DNA from: Pedobacter mendelii
GTDB taxonomy: Bacteria; Bacteroidota; Bacteroidia; Sphingobacteriales; Sphingobacteriaceae
Assembly: GCF_014635725.1 (NCBI RefSeq)
Contig: NZ_BMDJ01000004.1
Span: forward strand, 62,001-126,000
Length of the DNA stretch: 64,000 bases
Reading direction: 5' to 3'
Shown: positions 15,607-24,665 of the stretch, in pieces
Numbering within the stretch: the stretch's first letter is position 1
How the letters are laid out: each line of letters starts with the position of its first letter
Program-made: the position numbers and the translations under genes
The notes under the pieces: generated by a model
What the model saw: only the letters and a program-made list of their open reading frames with translations
Told to the model about the DNA's origin: nothing
Database searches by the model: none

Positions 15607-18600
15607 TTAAATTTTTTCAATCCATTTTCTGGCATTAACAAATGCTTCCATCCATGGCGAAACTTCATCTTTACGTCCTTTTGGATAATTTGCCCAGTGC
15701 CATTGGAATAAAGAGCGTTCAATATGGGGCATCATAACCAAATGGCGACCAGTTGTATCACACATCATCGCTGTATTGTAATCAGAACCATTCGGGCTTG
15801 CCGGATAATTTTCATAAGCATATTTAGCAACAATACTATATTTATCTTCAGAATAAGGTAAACTGAATCGACCTTCACCATGTGATACCCAAACACCTAA
15901 AGTGCTGCCCGCTAAAGTGGAAAGCATTACCGAATTATTTTCTGCAACTGTTAAAGAAGTAAAAACACTTTCGTGTTTATGGCTTTCGTTATGAAGCATT
16001 TTTGGCTTTTCTTCGTGTTCTTTATTAATTAAACCGAGCTCAACAAATAACTGGCAACCGTTACAAACGCCAACAGAAAGGGTATCTGGACGGGCAAAGA
16101 AGTTTTCTAAAGAAATTCTCGCTTTTTCGTTATACATAAATGCACCAGCCCAACCTTTTGCCGAACCTAAAACATCAGAGTTTGAGAAACCGCCAACGGC
16201 ACCGATAAACTGAATATCCTCAAGTGTTTCTCTTCCCGAGATTAAATCTGTCATGTGTACATCCTTAACATCGAAACCTGCAAGAAACATTGCGTTTGCC
16301 AATTCTCGTTCAGAATTACTTCCTTTTTCGCGAATTATTGCCGCTTTAGGTTTTGGTTTACTATTATCAATAATTGGTTTTTTCCCATCAAACTGTTTAG
16401 GGAAATTGTATTTAAGTGGCTGATTTTTATAATTATCAAAACGTTCTTTAGCTTTAACAGGGCCGCTCTGCTTTTTATCTAATAAATACGAAGTTTTAAA
16501 CCAAACATCACGTAAATGATCAATCTCAAAACTGAAATTATCTGTAGAATTTTTAATTTCTAACGTTGATTTTGAAGTTACTTCACCAATTTTGAAATAC
16601 TCAACATTGTTTGAAGATAATGTAGATTCGACACTTGAATCTGCCTGGAAAACCAAAGCAATATTTTCAGCAAATAGCAGTTTAATAATGTCTTCTTCGC
16701 CCAAAGCAGATAAATTTAATGCCGCACCTAAATTATTATCTGCAAAACACATTTCTAACAGTGTTGTAATCAAACCACCGCTACCGATATCGTGTCCTGC
16801 CTGTATTTTATCTTCTTTTATTAACTGTTGAATGGTGTTGAAAGCATTTTTCAATTTAGCAGCATCCTTAACATCGGGGGTTTCTGTTCCCACTTTATTT
16901 AAAATCTGTGCAAATGATGAACCACCCAATTTATAACTATCATTAGACAGATTGATGTAATAAATCGAGCCGCCATCTTTTTGAAGCACAGGCTCAACCA
17001 CTTTAGTAATGTCATTGCAATTTCCGCCTGCAGAAATAATAACTGTTCCGGGAGCAATTACATCGCCATCTTTGTATTTCTGTTTCATCGAAAGCGAATC
17101 TTTTCCTGTTGGAATATTGATTCCTAATTCAATTGCAAAATCAGAGCAAGCCTTAACAGCTTCGTACAATCTAGCATCTTCGCCTTCATTTTTACAAGCC
17201 CACATCCAGTTGGCAGAAAGAGAAACACTTTTTAATCCATCTTTAAGTGGTGCCCAAACGATATTTGAAAGCGATTCTGCAATTGCAATTCTACTTCCTG
17301 CGGCAGGATCAATCAAAGCTGAAACCGGTGCATGACCAACTGAAGTTGCGATACCTTCTTTGCCTAGAAAATCTAAAGCCATTACGCCGCAGTTATTTAA
17401 AGGTAATTGTAAGGGGCCGGCGGTTTGTTGTTTGGCAACACGGCCACCAACGCAACGATCTACTTTGTTTGTTAGCCAATCTTTTGATGCTACTGCTTCT
17501 AGCTGAAGCACTTGATTTAAATATTCGTTAATTTTTTCTGCCTGGTAAGTTAAAGCCTCGTATGTTCTATCCAGCTTTTTATCTTCCATTACAACTTTCG
17601 GCGAACTGCCAAACATATCTTTCAATTCGAAATCCATTGGTTTTAAACCTGTAGTTTCCGATTTGAAAGTAAAACGATGATTAGCAGTTACTTTTCCAAC
17701 GGTGTACATTGGTGAGCGTTCGCGGTCGGCTATTTTTTGGAGTGTTTCGATGTGATCGTTACCAATAACCAAGCCCATACGTTCTTGCGATTCGTTTCCG
17801 ATAATTTCCTTTGCGGAAAGGGTAGGGTCGCCAACGGGCAGTTTATCTAAATTGATTAAACCACCGGTTTCTTCAACAAGTTCTGAAAGGCAGTTTAAAT
17901 GGCCTCCAGCCCCATGGTCATGTATTGAAACTATAAAATTCTCTTCACTTTCTACCATTCCGCGAACGGCATTGGCCGCTCTTTTTTGCATTTCAGGATT
18001 AGAGCGTTGAATTGCATTTAACTCGATTCCCGATCCGTGCTGACCAGTATCGGCAGATGAAACTGCTGCACCGCCCATCCCGATTCTATAATTTTCGCCA
18101 CCAAGAATTACAATGTTATCGCCTTCTTTCGGTTTGTGTTTTTGAGCCTGACTTGCTTTGCCGTAACCAATACCTCCGGCAAGCATGATCACTTTATCGA
18201 AACCCAGCTTACGAGATGTCATGCTGAGCTTGTCGAAGTGTTCATGTTCGAAAGTTAAAACTGAACCTGTAATTAATGGTTGACCGAATTTATTTCCAAA
18301 ATCTGTAGCACCGTTTGATGCTTTGATTAAAATATCCATAGGTGTTTGATAGAGCCATTTCCGCTCTTCAACACCTTTCTCCCATGGGCGATTTTCTTCC
18401 AAGCGAGATAATGCTGTCATGTAAACCGCAGTTCCTGCCAAAGGTAAAGAGCCTTGTCCGCCGGCTAGCCTATCTCTAATTTCTCCACCAGAACCAGTTG
18501 CAGCACCATTAAAAGGCTCAACTGTGGTTGGGAAGTTGTGTGTTTCGGCTTTTAATGAAATTACAGATTCAAAATTGCTTGTGCTGTAATAATCAGGTTC

Positions 18601-19284
18601 ATCGGCACGTTTTGGTGCAAATTGCTGTACAACAGGGCCCTTAATAAAAGCTACATTATCTTTATATGCGGAAACAATATCATTCGGGTTTTCTTCGGAT
18701 GTTTTACGAATTAACTTAAATAATGATGAAGGTTGTTCAACACCATCGATAACAAATTTTCCGTTAAAAATTTTATGTCGGCAATGTTCTGAATTTACTT
18801 GAGAGAAACCGAAAACTTCTGAATCGGTTAATGGTCTTTCTAATTTTTTTGCTAATGAAACTAAATATTCTACCTCTTCATCACTTAATGAAAGTCCTTC
18901 TTGTTTGTTGTATGCGGCAATATCTGTAATCTCTAAAATTGACTCTGGCTTTATATTAATAGTATAAACATTTTGAGTAATCTCGCTGTACTTCTGCGAA
19001 AGCATTGGGTCGTAATCCGAAAAATCTCCAGCTACCTTCTTAAATTCTTCTATTCTGATGATGCCCTGAACATCCATGTTTTGCGTAATCTCTACTGCGT
19101 TAGTGCTCCATGGGGTTATCATTGCAGCTCTAGGACCAATAAAAAAACCGCTTAACGCAGTTTCATTTTGTAATTTGGCACCGCCGAATAACCATTCTAA
19201 TTTTGTAACATCAGTTGATGATATGGCTTGGTCTGTTTGCAATACAAAAACCGTGTCGGATTGACTTAGGAAGAAATGAATCAT
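15607..19284 (-). CDS. purL: Phosphoribosylformylglycinamidine synthase, single-chain
   Basis: This large cytoplasmic enzyme of purine synthesis step 4 (FGAR + glutamine + ATP to FGAM) is 1225 aa from the ATG at 19284. A frame extension to a TTG at 19305 would start inside the TAAATTTG promoter box, so it is rejected. The ATG gives MIHFFLSQSD, the usual Bacteroidota start. Seen in order are the N-terminal PurS-like part, the linker (SQVNSEHCRHKIF), the AIR-synthase-like domains (KAETHNFPTTVEPFNGAATG; GGRVAKQQTAGPLQLPLNN; LPTGKDS-like IPTGKDSLSMK), and the glutaminase domain near the C-terminus with its nucleophile in GVCNGCQLF and a late HGEGRF. The single-chain form means no separate purQ or purS is needed. 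Confidence 0.96.
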   Translation of the reverse strand: MIHFFLSQSDTVFVLQTDQAISSTDVTKLEWLFGGAKLQNETALSGFFIGPRAAMITPWSTNAVEITQNMDVQGIIRIEEFKKVAGDFSDYDPMLSQKYSEITQNVYTINIKPESILEITDIAAYNKQEGLSLSDEEVEYLVSLAKKLERPLTDSEVFGFSQVNSEHCRHKIFNGKFVIDGVEQPSSLFKLIRKTSEENPNDIVSAYKDNVAFIKGPVVQQFAPKRADEPDYYSTSNFESVISLKAETHNFPTTVEPFNGAATGSGGEIRDRLAGGQGSLPLAGTAVYMTALSRLEENRPWEKGVEERKWLYQTPMDILIKASNGATDFGNKFGQPLITGSVLTFEHEHFDKLSMTSRKLGFDKVIMLAGGIGYGKASQAQKHKPKEGDNIVILGGENYRIGMGGAAVSSADTGQHGSGIELNAIQRSNPEMQKRAANAVRGMVESEENFIVSIHDHGAGGHLNCLSELVEETGGLINLDKLPVGDPTLSAKEIIGNESQERMGLVIGNDHIETLQKIADRERSPMYTVGKVTANHRFTFKSETTGLKPMDFELKDMFGSSPKVVMEDKKLDRTYEALTYQAEKINEYLNQVLQLEAVASKDWLTNKVDRCVGGRVAKQQTAGPLQLPLNNCGVMALDFLGKEGIATSVGHAPVSALIDPAAGSRIAIAESLSNIVWAPLKDGLKSVSLSANWMWACKNEGEDARLYEAVKACSDFAIELGINIPTGKDSLSMKQKYKDGDVIAPGTVIISAGGNCNDITKVVEPVLQKDGGSIYYINLSNDSYKLGGSSFAQILNKVGTETPDVKDAAKLKNAFNTIQQLIKEDKIQAGHDIGSGGLITTLLEMCFADNNLGAALNLSALGEEDIIKLLFAENIALVFQADSSVESTLSSNNVEYFKIGEVTSKSTLEIKNSTDNFSFEIDHLRDVWFKTSYLLDKKQSGPVKAKERFDNYKNQPLKYNFPKQFDGKKPIIDNSKPKPKAAIIREKGSNSERELANAMFLAGFDVKDVHMTDLISGRETLEDIQFIGAVGGFSNSDVLGSAKGWAGAFMYNEKARISLENFFARPDTLSVGVCNGCQLFVELGLINKEHEEKPKMLHNESHKHESVFTSLTVAENNSVMLSTLAGSTLGVWVSHGEGRFSLPYSEDKYSIVAKYAYENYPASPNGSDYNTAMMCDTTGRHLVMMPHIERSLFQWHWANYPKGRKDEVSPWMEAFVNARKWIEKI

Positions 19285-19302
19285 GCTTTTTTTTTGAAGC
19301 TG

Positions 19303-19310
19303 CAAATTTA
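19303..19310 (-). promoter_or_regulatory. -7 box of purL
   Basis: The minus strand reads TAAATTTG, 18 nt upstream of the ATG at 19284. It fixes the start choice, since the longer frame would begin within it. No convincing -33 element was seen. Confidence 0.5.
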
Positions 19311-19523
19311 GGTTTTTTTAATTTAATGAGTGAAGGAATGAGTGATTGAATGAGAGAATTTTGAATAATTGAAAATAGTTTAATTGTTGGATTGCTCAAT
19401 TGTATAATGCTAATTGAATTGCCTAATTGTTTTATGGTTTTGTGCTTCAATATTTATAAAATTTGTCATTCAATAATTCATATTTTATGCAACTTTGTCC
19501 TCATTCAACAATTCATTCATTAA

Positions 19524-19907
19524 ATGTTCAACCGTATTCACCATATCGCAATTATTTGTTCAGATTATGAAAAATCAAAAGATTTTTATGTTAACAAGTT
19601 AGGGTTTAAAATTTTAAGTGAATTTTTTCGTAAAGAAAGGAAATCTTACAAATTGGATTTAGCTGTTAATGATTTATATCAAATTGAGCTTTTTTCCTTT
19701 GAAAACCCGCCTGAAAGGCCTTCAAGACCTGAAGCCCAGGGTTTACGACATTTAGCTTTCGAAGTTGATGATATTGATAAAGAAATTGATAAATTGAATG
19801 GATATGGGATTATAACAGAGCCCATTAGGATTGATGAATTAACCGAAAAGCGCTTTACCTTTTTTGCCGACCCTGATGGTTTACCATTAGAGCTGTATGA
19901 GAAATAA
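19524..19907 (+). CDS. VOC-family (glyoxalase-fold) protein, YaeR-like
   Basis: This 127-aa cytoplasmic protein has two beta-alpha-beta-beta-beta modules. The first is MFNRIHHIAIICSDYEKSKDFYVNKLG, with His at the first metal position. The second is GLRHLAFEVDDI and FFADPDGLPLELYEK, with a second His and a final Glu. The metal-site pattern and length match YaeR/SMU1112c-type proteins, which resemble glyoxalase I but have no firmly assigned substrate. The 200 bp upstream are made of short degenerate ATTGAATGA-type repeats. A weak CAACTTTG box lies at 19490-19497. The next ORF overlaps its last 11 bp. Confidence 0.88.
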   Translation: MFNRIHHIAIICSDYEKSKDFYVNKLGFKILSEFFRKERKSYKLDLAVNDLYQIELFSFENPPERPSRPEAQGLRHLAFEVDDIDKEIDKLNGYGIITEPIRIDELTEKRFTFFADPDGLPLELYEK

Positions 19908-20106
19908 AGCACTTAAAAGAAAAGTAGCCAACAATTTTGTTGTTGGCTACTTAGATACCGATCGAGTATTTACTGTTTTCACAATTCAAAGACCGGTAAA
20001 AACGCGGTACATTCAAATTGCTTTAACAAACATAACGCATCAAAATCAGGATGGAAAACAAACGTTTGTTAAAATTATTAACAGCCTGCAATTAAACTTT
20101 GATTGA
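19897..20106 (+). CDS. Uncertain 69-aa ORF overlapping the VOC gene
   Basis: The frame opens inside the VOC gene's last codons and contains a perfect 13-bp inverted repeat (19922-19934 / 19940-19952, 5-nt loop). The second half, beginning FTIQRPVKTRYIQIALTN, vaguely resembles the last strands of a discoidin (F5/8 type C) domain, so it could be the tail of a degraded gene. Nothing firm supports translation. The hairpin has a T-rich tail only on the minus strand. I would treat this as a possible remnant rather than a gene. Confidence 0.25.
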   Translation: MRNKALKRKVANNFVVGYLDTDRVFTVFTIQRPVKTRYIQIALTNITHQNQDGKQTFVKIINSLQLNFD

Positions 20107-20206
20107 TGTTAATTTTAAAATATAATTACTTTATAATCAGTTATTTGCTGTTTTTTTTTATTGTGGATAACATTTTGAGTTTTACTATTTTTAGTTTCTG
20201 GTAACC

Positions 20207-20920
20207 GTGATAAATAAAAAAAATATATTTAAGTTTAAACATTTTGAGGTTGATCAAACCAATTGCGCCATGAAGATTAATACCGATGGTGTTATTTTGG
20301 CTGCAATTGTACATCAGGATGAGCCTAAAAATATATTAGATATTGGCACAGGAACAGGTGTTATAGCATTAATGCTGGCTCAACGTTTTGCATCTGCCCA
20401 AGTTGAGGCCGTTGAAATAGATGAACAGGCATCTACTACTGCTTTAAGAAATTTTAAGTTATCGGTTTTCAGCAACCGATTATCGGTTAAAAATATAGCT
20501 ATAGAACAATTTCAACATGCGAATAAGTATGATTTAATTGTCTCCAATCCACCATTTTTTGTAAATGATTTAAAAAATGAAGAGAAACGTAAAGGGATTG
20601 CCAGGCATGCAGATGAAGATTTTTTTTCTATTCTAATAAAAAAATCAATTTCCATGTTAAGTGATGCTGGTAAAATTTGGTTAATCTTGCCTGTAAAGCA
20701 AGCAAATGAGGTTATCGAAATTGCCACTGCCTCAGGTATAAATTTGGTAGAAAAAGTTCATATTCACTCTGATAAAAGCAAAAAAGAATTCAGGCAGATA
20801 ATTTGTTTCTCTAAAGAGCAGGTAAATTTTAAGGAGTATGATTTTTTTATATATGAATCTTTAAAGGTGCATACTGAAGCTTATAAAAACTTATTAAAAG
20901 ATTTTTTCTTAGCTTATTAA
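20207..20920 (+). CDS. trmN6: tRNA1(Val) adenine-37 N6-methyltransferase
   Basis: This 237-aa SAM-dependent methyltransferase is of the YfiC/TrmN6 type and modifies A37 of tRNA-Val. The family start (IFKFKHFEVDQTNCAMKINTDG) is clear. The SAM motif is LDIGTGTGVIALMLAQR (about residues 46-62), and the N6-adenine catalytic motif is NPPF in DLIVSNPPFF. Only a GTG at 20207 precedes the conserved N-terminus, so a GTG start is chosen. It is followed 52 bp later by the phosphoesterase gene, probably in the same transcript. Confidence 0.9.
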   Translation: MINKKNIFKFKHFEVDQTNCAMKINTDGVILAAIVHQDEPKNILDIGTGTGVIALMLAQRFASAQVEAVEIDEQASTTALRNFKLSVFSNRLSVKNIAIEQFQHANKYDLIVSNPPFFVNDLKNEEKRKGIARHADEDFFSILIKKSISMLSDAGKIWLILPVKQANEVIEIATASGINLVEKVHIHSDKSKKEFRQIICFSKEQVNFKEYDFFIYESLKVHTEAYKNLLKDFFLAY

Positions 20921-20972
20921 TCAGCTAATAGCAAAACATAATTTTGATTTTTACAATACAACATAATATTAA

Positions 20973-21464
20973 ATGAAGCGGATTGGACTAATATCTGATA
21001 CCCATGGTTTTTTGGATGAAGCTGTTTTTAAACACTTCGATAATTGCGACGAAATTTGGCACGCAGGCGATTTTGGAGAAAATGTTGCAGCGCCTTTAGC
21101 AGCCTTTAAGCCATTAAAGGGTGTTTATGGAAATATTGATGATAAAATCATCCGTTCCGAATATCCTGAACAGAATAGGTTTAGTTGCGAAGGCGTAAAT
21201 GTATTAATGACTCATATTGGGGGTTATCCATGTAAATATTCAGCTTCAATAAAATCGGAAATATACACTAACCCGCCAAATCTTTTCATCACAGGACATT
21301 CGCATATTTTAAAAGTAATGTTTGATGAAAAGTTAAAATGTTTGCATATTAACCCCGGGGCAGCGGGTAAACAAGGCTGGCATAAAGTAAGAACTTTGGT
21401 TCGTTTTTGTATTACAGAAGAAAATATTCATACCTTAGAGGTTATAGAGTTATCAGGTAGATAA
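20973..21464 (+). CDS. YfcE/MJ0936-family metallophosphoesterase
   Basis: This 163-aa calcineurin-like phosphoesterase has all of the di-metal motifs: GLISDTHG (D-x-H), HAGDFGE (GD), GVYGNIDD (GN), MTHIGG (H) and GHSHI (GHSH). Members cleave small phosphodiesters in vitro, but the physiological substrate is usually unknown. It is cytoplasmic with no signal peptide. It lies between trmN6 and fbp on the same strand; the 19-bp gap to fbp suggests co-transcription. Confidence 0.9.
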   Translation: MKRIGLISDTHGFLDEAVFKHFDNCDEIWHAGDFGENVAAPLAAFKPLKGVYGNIDDKIIRSEYPEQNRFSCEGVNVLMTHIGGYPCKYSASIKSEIYTNPPNLFITGHSHILKVMFDEKLKCLHINPGAAGKQGWHKVRTLVRFCITEENIHTLEVIELSGR

Positions 21465-21483
21465 CGTATAAAGTACACTAAGT

Positions 21484-22563
21484 ATGGTATGTGGAGTAAA
21501 AACATTAGGACAGTTTATCATTGAAAAACAAGCAGATTTTCCTTATGCCAAAGGCGAATTATCAAGGCTTTTAAGAGATATTGCCATTGCAGCTAAAATT
21601 GTTAATCGCGAGGTTAACAAAGCTGGTTTAGTGGATATACTTGGCGATATTGGTACAACGAATATCCAAGGTGAAGAACAAAAAAAATTAGATGTTTATG
21701 CGAACGAGCAATTCATTGCTGCTTTAACTAGCGGTGGCGAATGTTGTATTGTGGCTACAGAAGAAGAAGATGAAATTATTCATATTGAATCGCCTGTATC
21801 TCAAAATGCAAAATATATTGTTTGTATCGATCCTTTAGATGGTTCTTCTAACACAGATGTTAATGTTGCAGTTGGTACTATTTTTTCTATTTATCGTCGC
21901 AAATCAATTGATGGTAAAGCAAGTTTAGATGATGTACTTCAAAAAGGAACTGAACAAGTTGCTGCAGGTTACATTATTTATGGTTCATCTACGATGTTGG
22001 TTTACACAACTGGTAAAGGTGTAAATGGGTTTACTTTAGATCCGTCCATAGGAGAATTTTGCTTATCTCATGCAGAGATGAAAATGCCTGAAATAGGTTT
22101 TATGTATTCTATAAATGAAGGTAATTATGTGCACTTTCCTGATGGAGTAAAAAAATATATAAAATATTGCCAGGTTGAAGATGATGCAACAAAACGCCCT
22201 TACACGTCTCGCTATATTGGCTCGATGGTTGGCGATATCCATAGAAATTTAATTAAAGGTGGTATTTATATTTACCCTACAACATCCAGATCGCCAAATG
22301 GTAAATTGAGATTATTATATGAGTGTAATCCGATGGCCTTTATAATTGAACAAGCAGGAGGTAAGGCTTCCACAGGTTTTGAACGTATTTTAGATATCAA
22401 TCCTACAGAACTACATCAGCGTGTACCAATTTTTATAGGATCTAAAGCTATGGTTGAAAAAGCGGAAGAAATGATGCTTATTTATACAGGTAAGCCAAAA
22501 CCTTTAAATGGCAAAGTTGAAGAGCAGCTAGAAAACTTAGGAATTATAGGCGGTATTGATTGA
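21484..22563 (+). CDS. fbp: Fructose-1,6-bisphosphatase, class I
   Basis: This 359-aa gluconeogenic enzyme converts fructose-1,6-bisphosphate to fructose-6-phosphate. The metal and substrate motifs are EEEDEI, the DPLDGSSN signature ([19 protein letters not shown]), [14 protein letters not shown], and the C-terminal [10 protein letters not shown]. Length is slightly above the E. coli enzyme (332 aa) because of an N-terminal extension; the ATG at 21484 is the first available. Its stop is 3 bp from the stop of the convergent rnhA. Confidence 0.96.
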   Translation: MVCGVKTLGQFIIEKQADFPYAKGELSRLLRDIAIAAKIVNREVNKAGLVDILGDIGTTNIQGEEQKKLDVYANEQFIAALTSGGECCIVATEEEDEIIHIESPVSQNAKYIVCIDPLDGSSNTDVNVAVGTIFSIYRRKSIDGKASLDDVLQKGTEQVAAGYIIYGSSTMLVYTTGKGVNGFTLDPSIGEFCLSHAEMKMPEIGFMYSINEGNYVHFPDGVKKYIKYCQVEDDATKRPYTSRYIGSMVGDIHRNLIKGGIYIYPTTSRSPNGKLRLLYECNPMAFIIEQAGGKASTGFERILDINPTELHQRVPIFIGSKAMVEKAEEMMLIYTGKPKPLNGKVEEQLENLGIIGGID

Positions 22564-22565
22564 TT

Positions 22566-23039
22566 TTACAATAAAGTTGGTTTGTTTCGTTCTACTTCAA
22601 AAAAAGTATCAATTGATAAGTTTTGTTTGTCTTGTGATGCTGCGACAGCTAGCCTATCACAACGTTCATTTTCAGGATGATCGTTGTGGCCTTTAATCCA
22701 AATAAATTTTACTTTGTGTAGTTTATATAATTCCAAAAATCTCAACCACAGGTCCTTGTTTTTTTTATCTTTAAAATTTTTTGTCACCCAACCGAAAACC
22801 CACTTTTTTTCAACTGCATCAACAACATATTTAGAATCAGAGTAAACTGTAACTTGCTGGTTCAGGCTTTTTAATGCTTCTAAACCTTTAATCACGGCAA
22901 GTAATTCCATACGGTTGTTGGTGGTCATTCTAAAACCGCCACTAAGTTCTTTTTCATGTTTACCCGATCGTAAAATTGTTCCGTACCCACCTGGGCCAGG
23001 GTTTCCGCTTGCTGCACCATCTGTATAAATCTCGATCAT
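22566..23039 (-). CDS. rnhA: Ribonuclease HI
   Basis: This 157-aa endonuclease cleaves the RNA strand of RNA-DNA hybrids. The DEDD catalytic set is present: D7 in [13 protein letters not shown]45 in NRMELLAV, D68 in [12 protein letters not shown], and the last Asp in NERCDRLA preceded by the GHND histidine. The basic handle region ([23 protein letters not shown]) is present. The length is that of the E. coli enzyme. A TAACTTTA box lies just upstream of the ATG on the minus strand, which would give a very short leader. It is convergent with fbp. Confidence 0.95.
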   Translation of the reverse strand: MIEIYTDGAASGNPGPGGYGTILRSGKHEKELSGGFRMTTNNRMELLAVIKGLEALKSLNQQVTVYSDSKYVVDAVEKKWVFGWVTKNFKDKKNKDLWLRFLELYKLHKVKFIWIKGHNDHPENERCDRLAVAASQDKQNLSIDTFFEVERNKPTLL

Positions 23040-23166
23040 AAGGGTGTAAAGTTATGTTTTTAGGTTTAAAATAGTGGCTTTTGCCTCTTCTTTACAAATT
23101 ATTTAAAATTCAAATAATTGAATAATAGCTAATTAAAATTAGTTGCCATTTGTTTATGAAAAAATA

Positions 23167-23197
23167 TTTGCAGGAAATATTAAAAGTCGTACTTTTG
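23167..23197 (+). promoter_or_regulatory. Consensus promoter of tRNA-His
   Basis: TTTG (23167-23170), 19 bp, then TACTTTTG (23190-23197) is a full match to the Bacteroidota consensus, 17 bp upstream of the tRNA 5' end. Confidence 0.75.
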
Positions 23198-23214
23198 TGA
23201 TACTAAAAAATACG

Positions 23215-23288
23215 GTGGTTGTAGCTCAGTTGGTTAGAGTATTGGTTTGTGGTGCCGAGGGTCGTGGGTTCGAGCCCCATCAGCCACC
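23215..23288 (+). tRNA. tRNA-His (anticodon GTG)
   Basis: A 74-nt cloverleaf was read by hand. The acceptor is GTGGTTG (23215-23221) / CAGCCAC (23281-23287), the D stem GCTC/GAGT, the anticodon stem TTGGT/GCCGA around loop TTGTGGT with anticodon GTG at 23249-23251, and the T arm contains GGGTTCGAGCCCC. The genome encodes G at 23214 (position -1) opposite C73 (23288), the identity pair of tRNA-His. CCA is not encoded. A strong promoter and a terminator bracket the gene. Confidence 0.97.
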
Positions 23289-23295
23289 CTTTATG

Positions 23296-23334
23296 GGACA
23301 AAGACATTTTCGAATGGATTTGTCCTTTTTTTTT
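23296..23334 (+). terminator. Terminator of tRNA-His
   Basis: Stem GGACAAA (23296-23302) / TTTGTCC (23319-23325) encloses an inner CATT/AATG helix closed by a TTCG loop, followed by nine T. Confidence 0.85.
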
Positions 23335-23342
23335 GCTCGTAA

Positions 23343-23700
23343 CTATTTATTTTTTAAATAGATAAGCTTCATCGCCAAGTTCTTGTAGGGTGTTCGATAC
23401 ATAGCACCATAGGCCACTTTTTCAGGAAGTAACATCTCTACTAGGTATCTTTTGCCCTCAACGATGGCTTTTTCATAAAATCCGTCCAATAAACGTAGGC
23501 TATTAATTGCCTCTTTTGCAATGGGCTTAAGTCAATTAACGTCGAATTTTCCACATTTAGATCACGTAATCGTGATTCAAGTCTGGATATTTTCTCATTG
23601 CATTCTTCTTCTGTCGCTCTATAGTCTACAGCATCGATGTCATGAAAATCAAAAAGCAGATTGGCTATCTGTTCAGGGAACAGTTGAATACCTTGATCGA
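23343..23700 (-). pseudogene. Serine site-specific recombinase relic (C-terminal part, frameshifted)
   Basis: On the minus strand one frame reads FPEQIANLLFDFHDIDAVDY, EECNEKISRLESRLRDLNVE and STLIDLS. A one-base shift at the GGG run at 23523-23525 then continues it as PIAKEAINSLRLLDGFYEKA, VEGKRYLVEMLLPEKV and MYRTPYKNLAMKLIYLKNK with a stop at 23343. The DIDA-DY, EECNEKI-RLE, YEKA-VEGKR, PEKV and YRTP pattern is the C-terminal coiled-coil and tail of large serine recombinases of Bacteroidota mobile elements, recognised from family memory. The catalytic resolvase domain is absent. The upstream boundary is uncertain (about 23700). It lies directly behind tRNA-His. Confidence 0.65.
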
Positions 23701-23910
23701 TCCGAAACCAATAACAGAGAAGAAAAAGCCAGCAAAAAAACCGAAAATTTGTAAATCAATATCACCTTCCCAAATTAAAACTAGTAAGAGGAAGGAACAT
23801 GAGAAAGCAAGATCCATGTAAACAGGCAGGTAATTGCTTGATGGGTACTCATACTTCATCATCAGATGGGGCCAACTGGGAATCTGAATAATTATAGCTA
23901 TTATTGGCAC
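23665..23910 (-). CDS. Small putative membrane protein, 81 aa, uncertain
   Basis: Two hydrophobic stretches (about residues 29-47, YMDLAFSCSFLLLVLIW, and 53-73, IFGFFAGFFFSVIGFG) suggest a two-pass membrane protein. I recognise no family. Its C-terminal codons overlap the recombinase relic in another frame, so its 3' end is probably a fusion made when the relic formed, and the gene may be truncated. It is divergent from the sigma-factor gene at 23949. Confidence 0.3.
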   Translation of the reverse strand: MPIIAIIIQIPSWPHLMMKYEYPSSNYLPVYMDLAFSCSFLLLVLIWEGDIDLQIFGFFAGFFFSVIGFGSIKVFNCSLNR

Positions 23911-23948
23911 TGGTTTTTGTATATTTAAAATTAGGATATAATTAAAAA

Positions 23949-24539
23949 ATGGCAGTTAACCCACTTCCTAATGAAGCAGAAATTCTAGCTAGAATAGCAA
24001 AAGGGGAACAAAATGCATTTACGATTCTATTTAGAAATTATGAACGCTATGTCTATCAATATGGAAGTAAGCTCACACATTCTGAAACGCTTGCATTGGA
24101 AATTGTTCAGGATATTTTTCTTAAAATATGGCTTGGTAGGGAAAAGCTAGCCAAAGTTCAAAATTTCGGCGCATACCTTAATCGTTTAGTTAGGAATCAT
24201 TCTTTCAATGTGCTTCGTAAACTTGCTTTCGAGGCAAAGTCTAGTCTTAAAATTAAAAGGGATTTTGTGGAGAACGATAACTCGACCATGCTTCAATTGG
24301 ATTACAACGAAACCGTTAGAATACTTCATGAGGCTTTGAATAACCTCCCTCCCCAGCAACGTATTGTGTATGATCTCTGCCATTTGGAGGGATTAAAATA
24401 CGATGATGCTGCCCTAAAAATGAACATTTCACCTAAAACCGTTCATTCACACATGAAACAGGCACTTAAAAATATTAGGGAGCATTTTAGAAAGCATGCG
24501 GTTGCCTACCCCTTGTTTTTTGCGGTGTTGTTTAAATAA
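23949..24539 (+). CDS. ECF RNA polymerase sigma factor (FecI-like, first cassette)
   Basis: This 196-aa sigma-70 family factor has region 2 (FRNYERYVYQYGSKL, ALEIVQDIFLKIW, YLNRLVRNHSFNVLRK) and region 4 with an HTH (LPPQQRIVYDLCHLEGLKYDDAALKMNISPKTVHSHMKQAL). It would direct RNA polymerase to the receptor operon after release from the FecR-type anti-sigma encoded next. The C-terminal AYPLFFAVLF is a short hydrophobic tail common in Bacteroidota Sus-linked sigmas. Order sigma-FecR-SusC(STN)-SusD is the standard trans-envelope signalling layout. Confidence 0.92.
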   Translation: MAVNPLPNEAEILARIAKGEQNAFTILFRNYERYVYQYGSKLTHSETLALEIVQDIFLKIWLGREKLAKVQNFGAYLNRLVRNHSFNVLRKLAFEAKSSLKIKRDFVENDNSTMLQLDYNETVRILHEALNNLPPQQRIVYDLCHLEGLKYDDAALKMNISPKTVHSHMKQALKNIREHFRKHAVAYPLFFAVLFK

Positions 24540-24665
24540 TATCGTTGAATATCAAATAGTTAAAATTATTTCCTCTAAAAAAGATAAACTGACTGCCCCT
24601 TTCATCTAGAATCTTTGTCAATAGTATTATAAAGTTAAGTTAATCTTAAATCTAAGCTAATATTA

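Noticed and set aside
19285..19305. TTG start giving PurL seven extra residues
   Set aside because: It would begin inside the TAAATTTG promoter box; the ATG at 19284 gives the usual N-terminus.
23143..23361. 72-codon plus-strand ORF
   Set aside because: It runs straight through the tRNA-His gene and its promoter; the tRNA cloverleaf explains the sequence.
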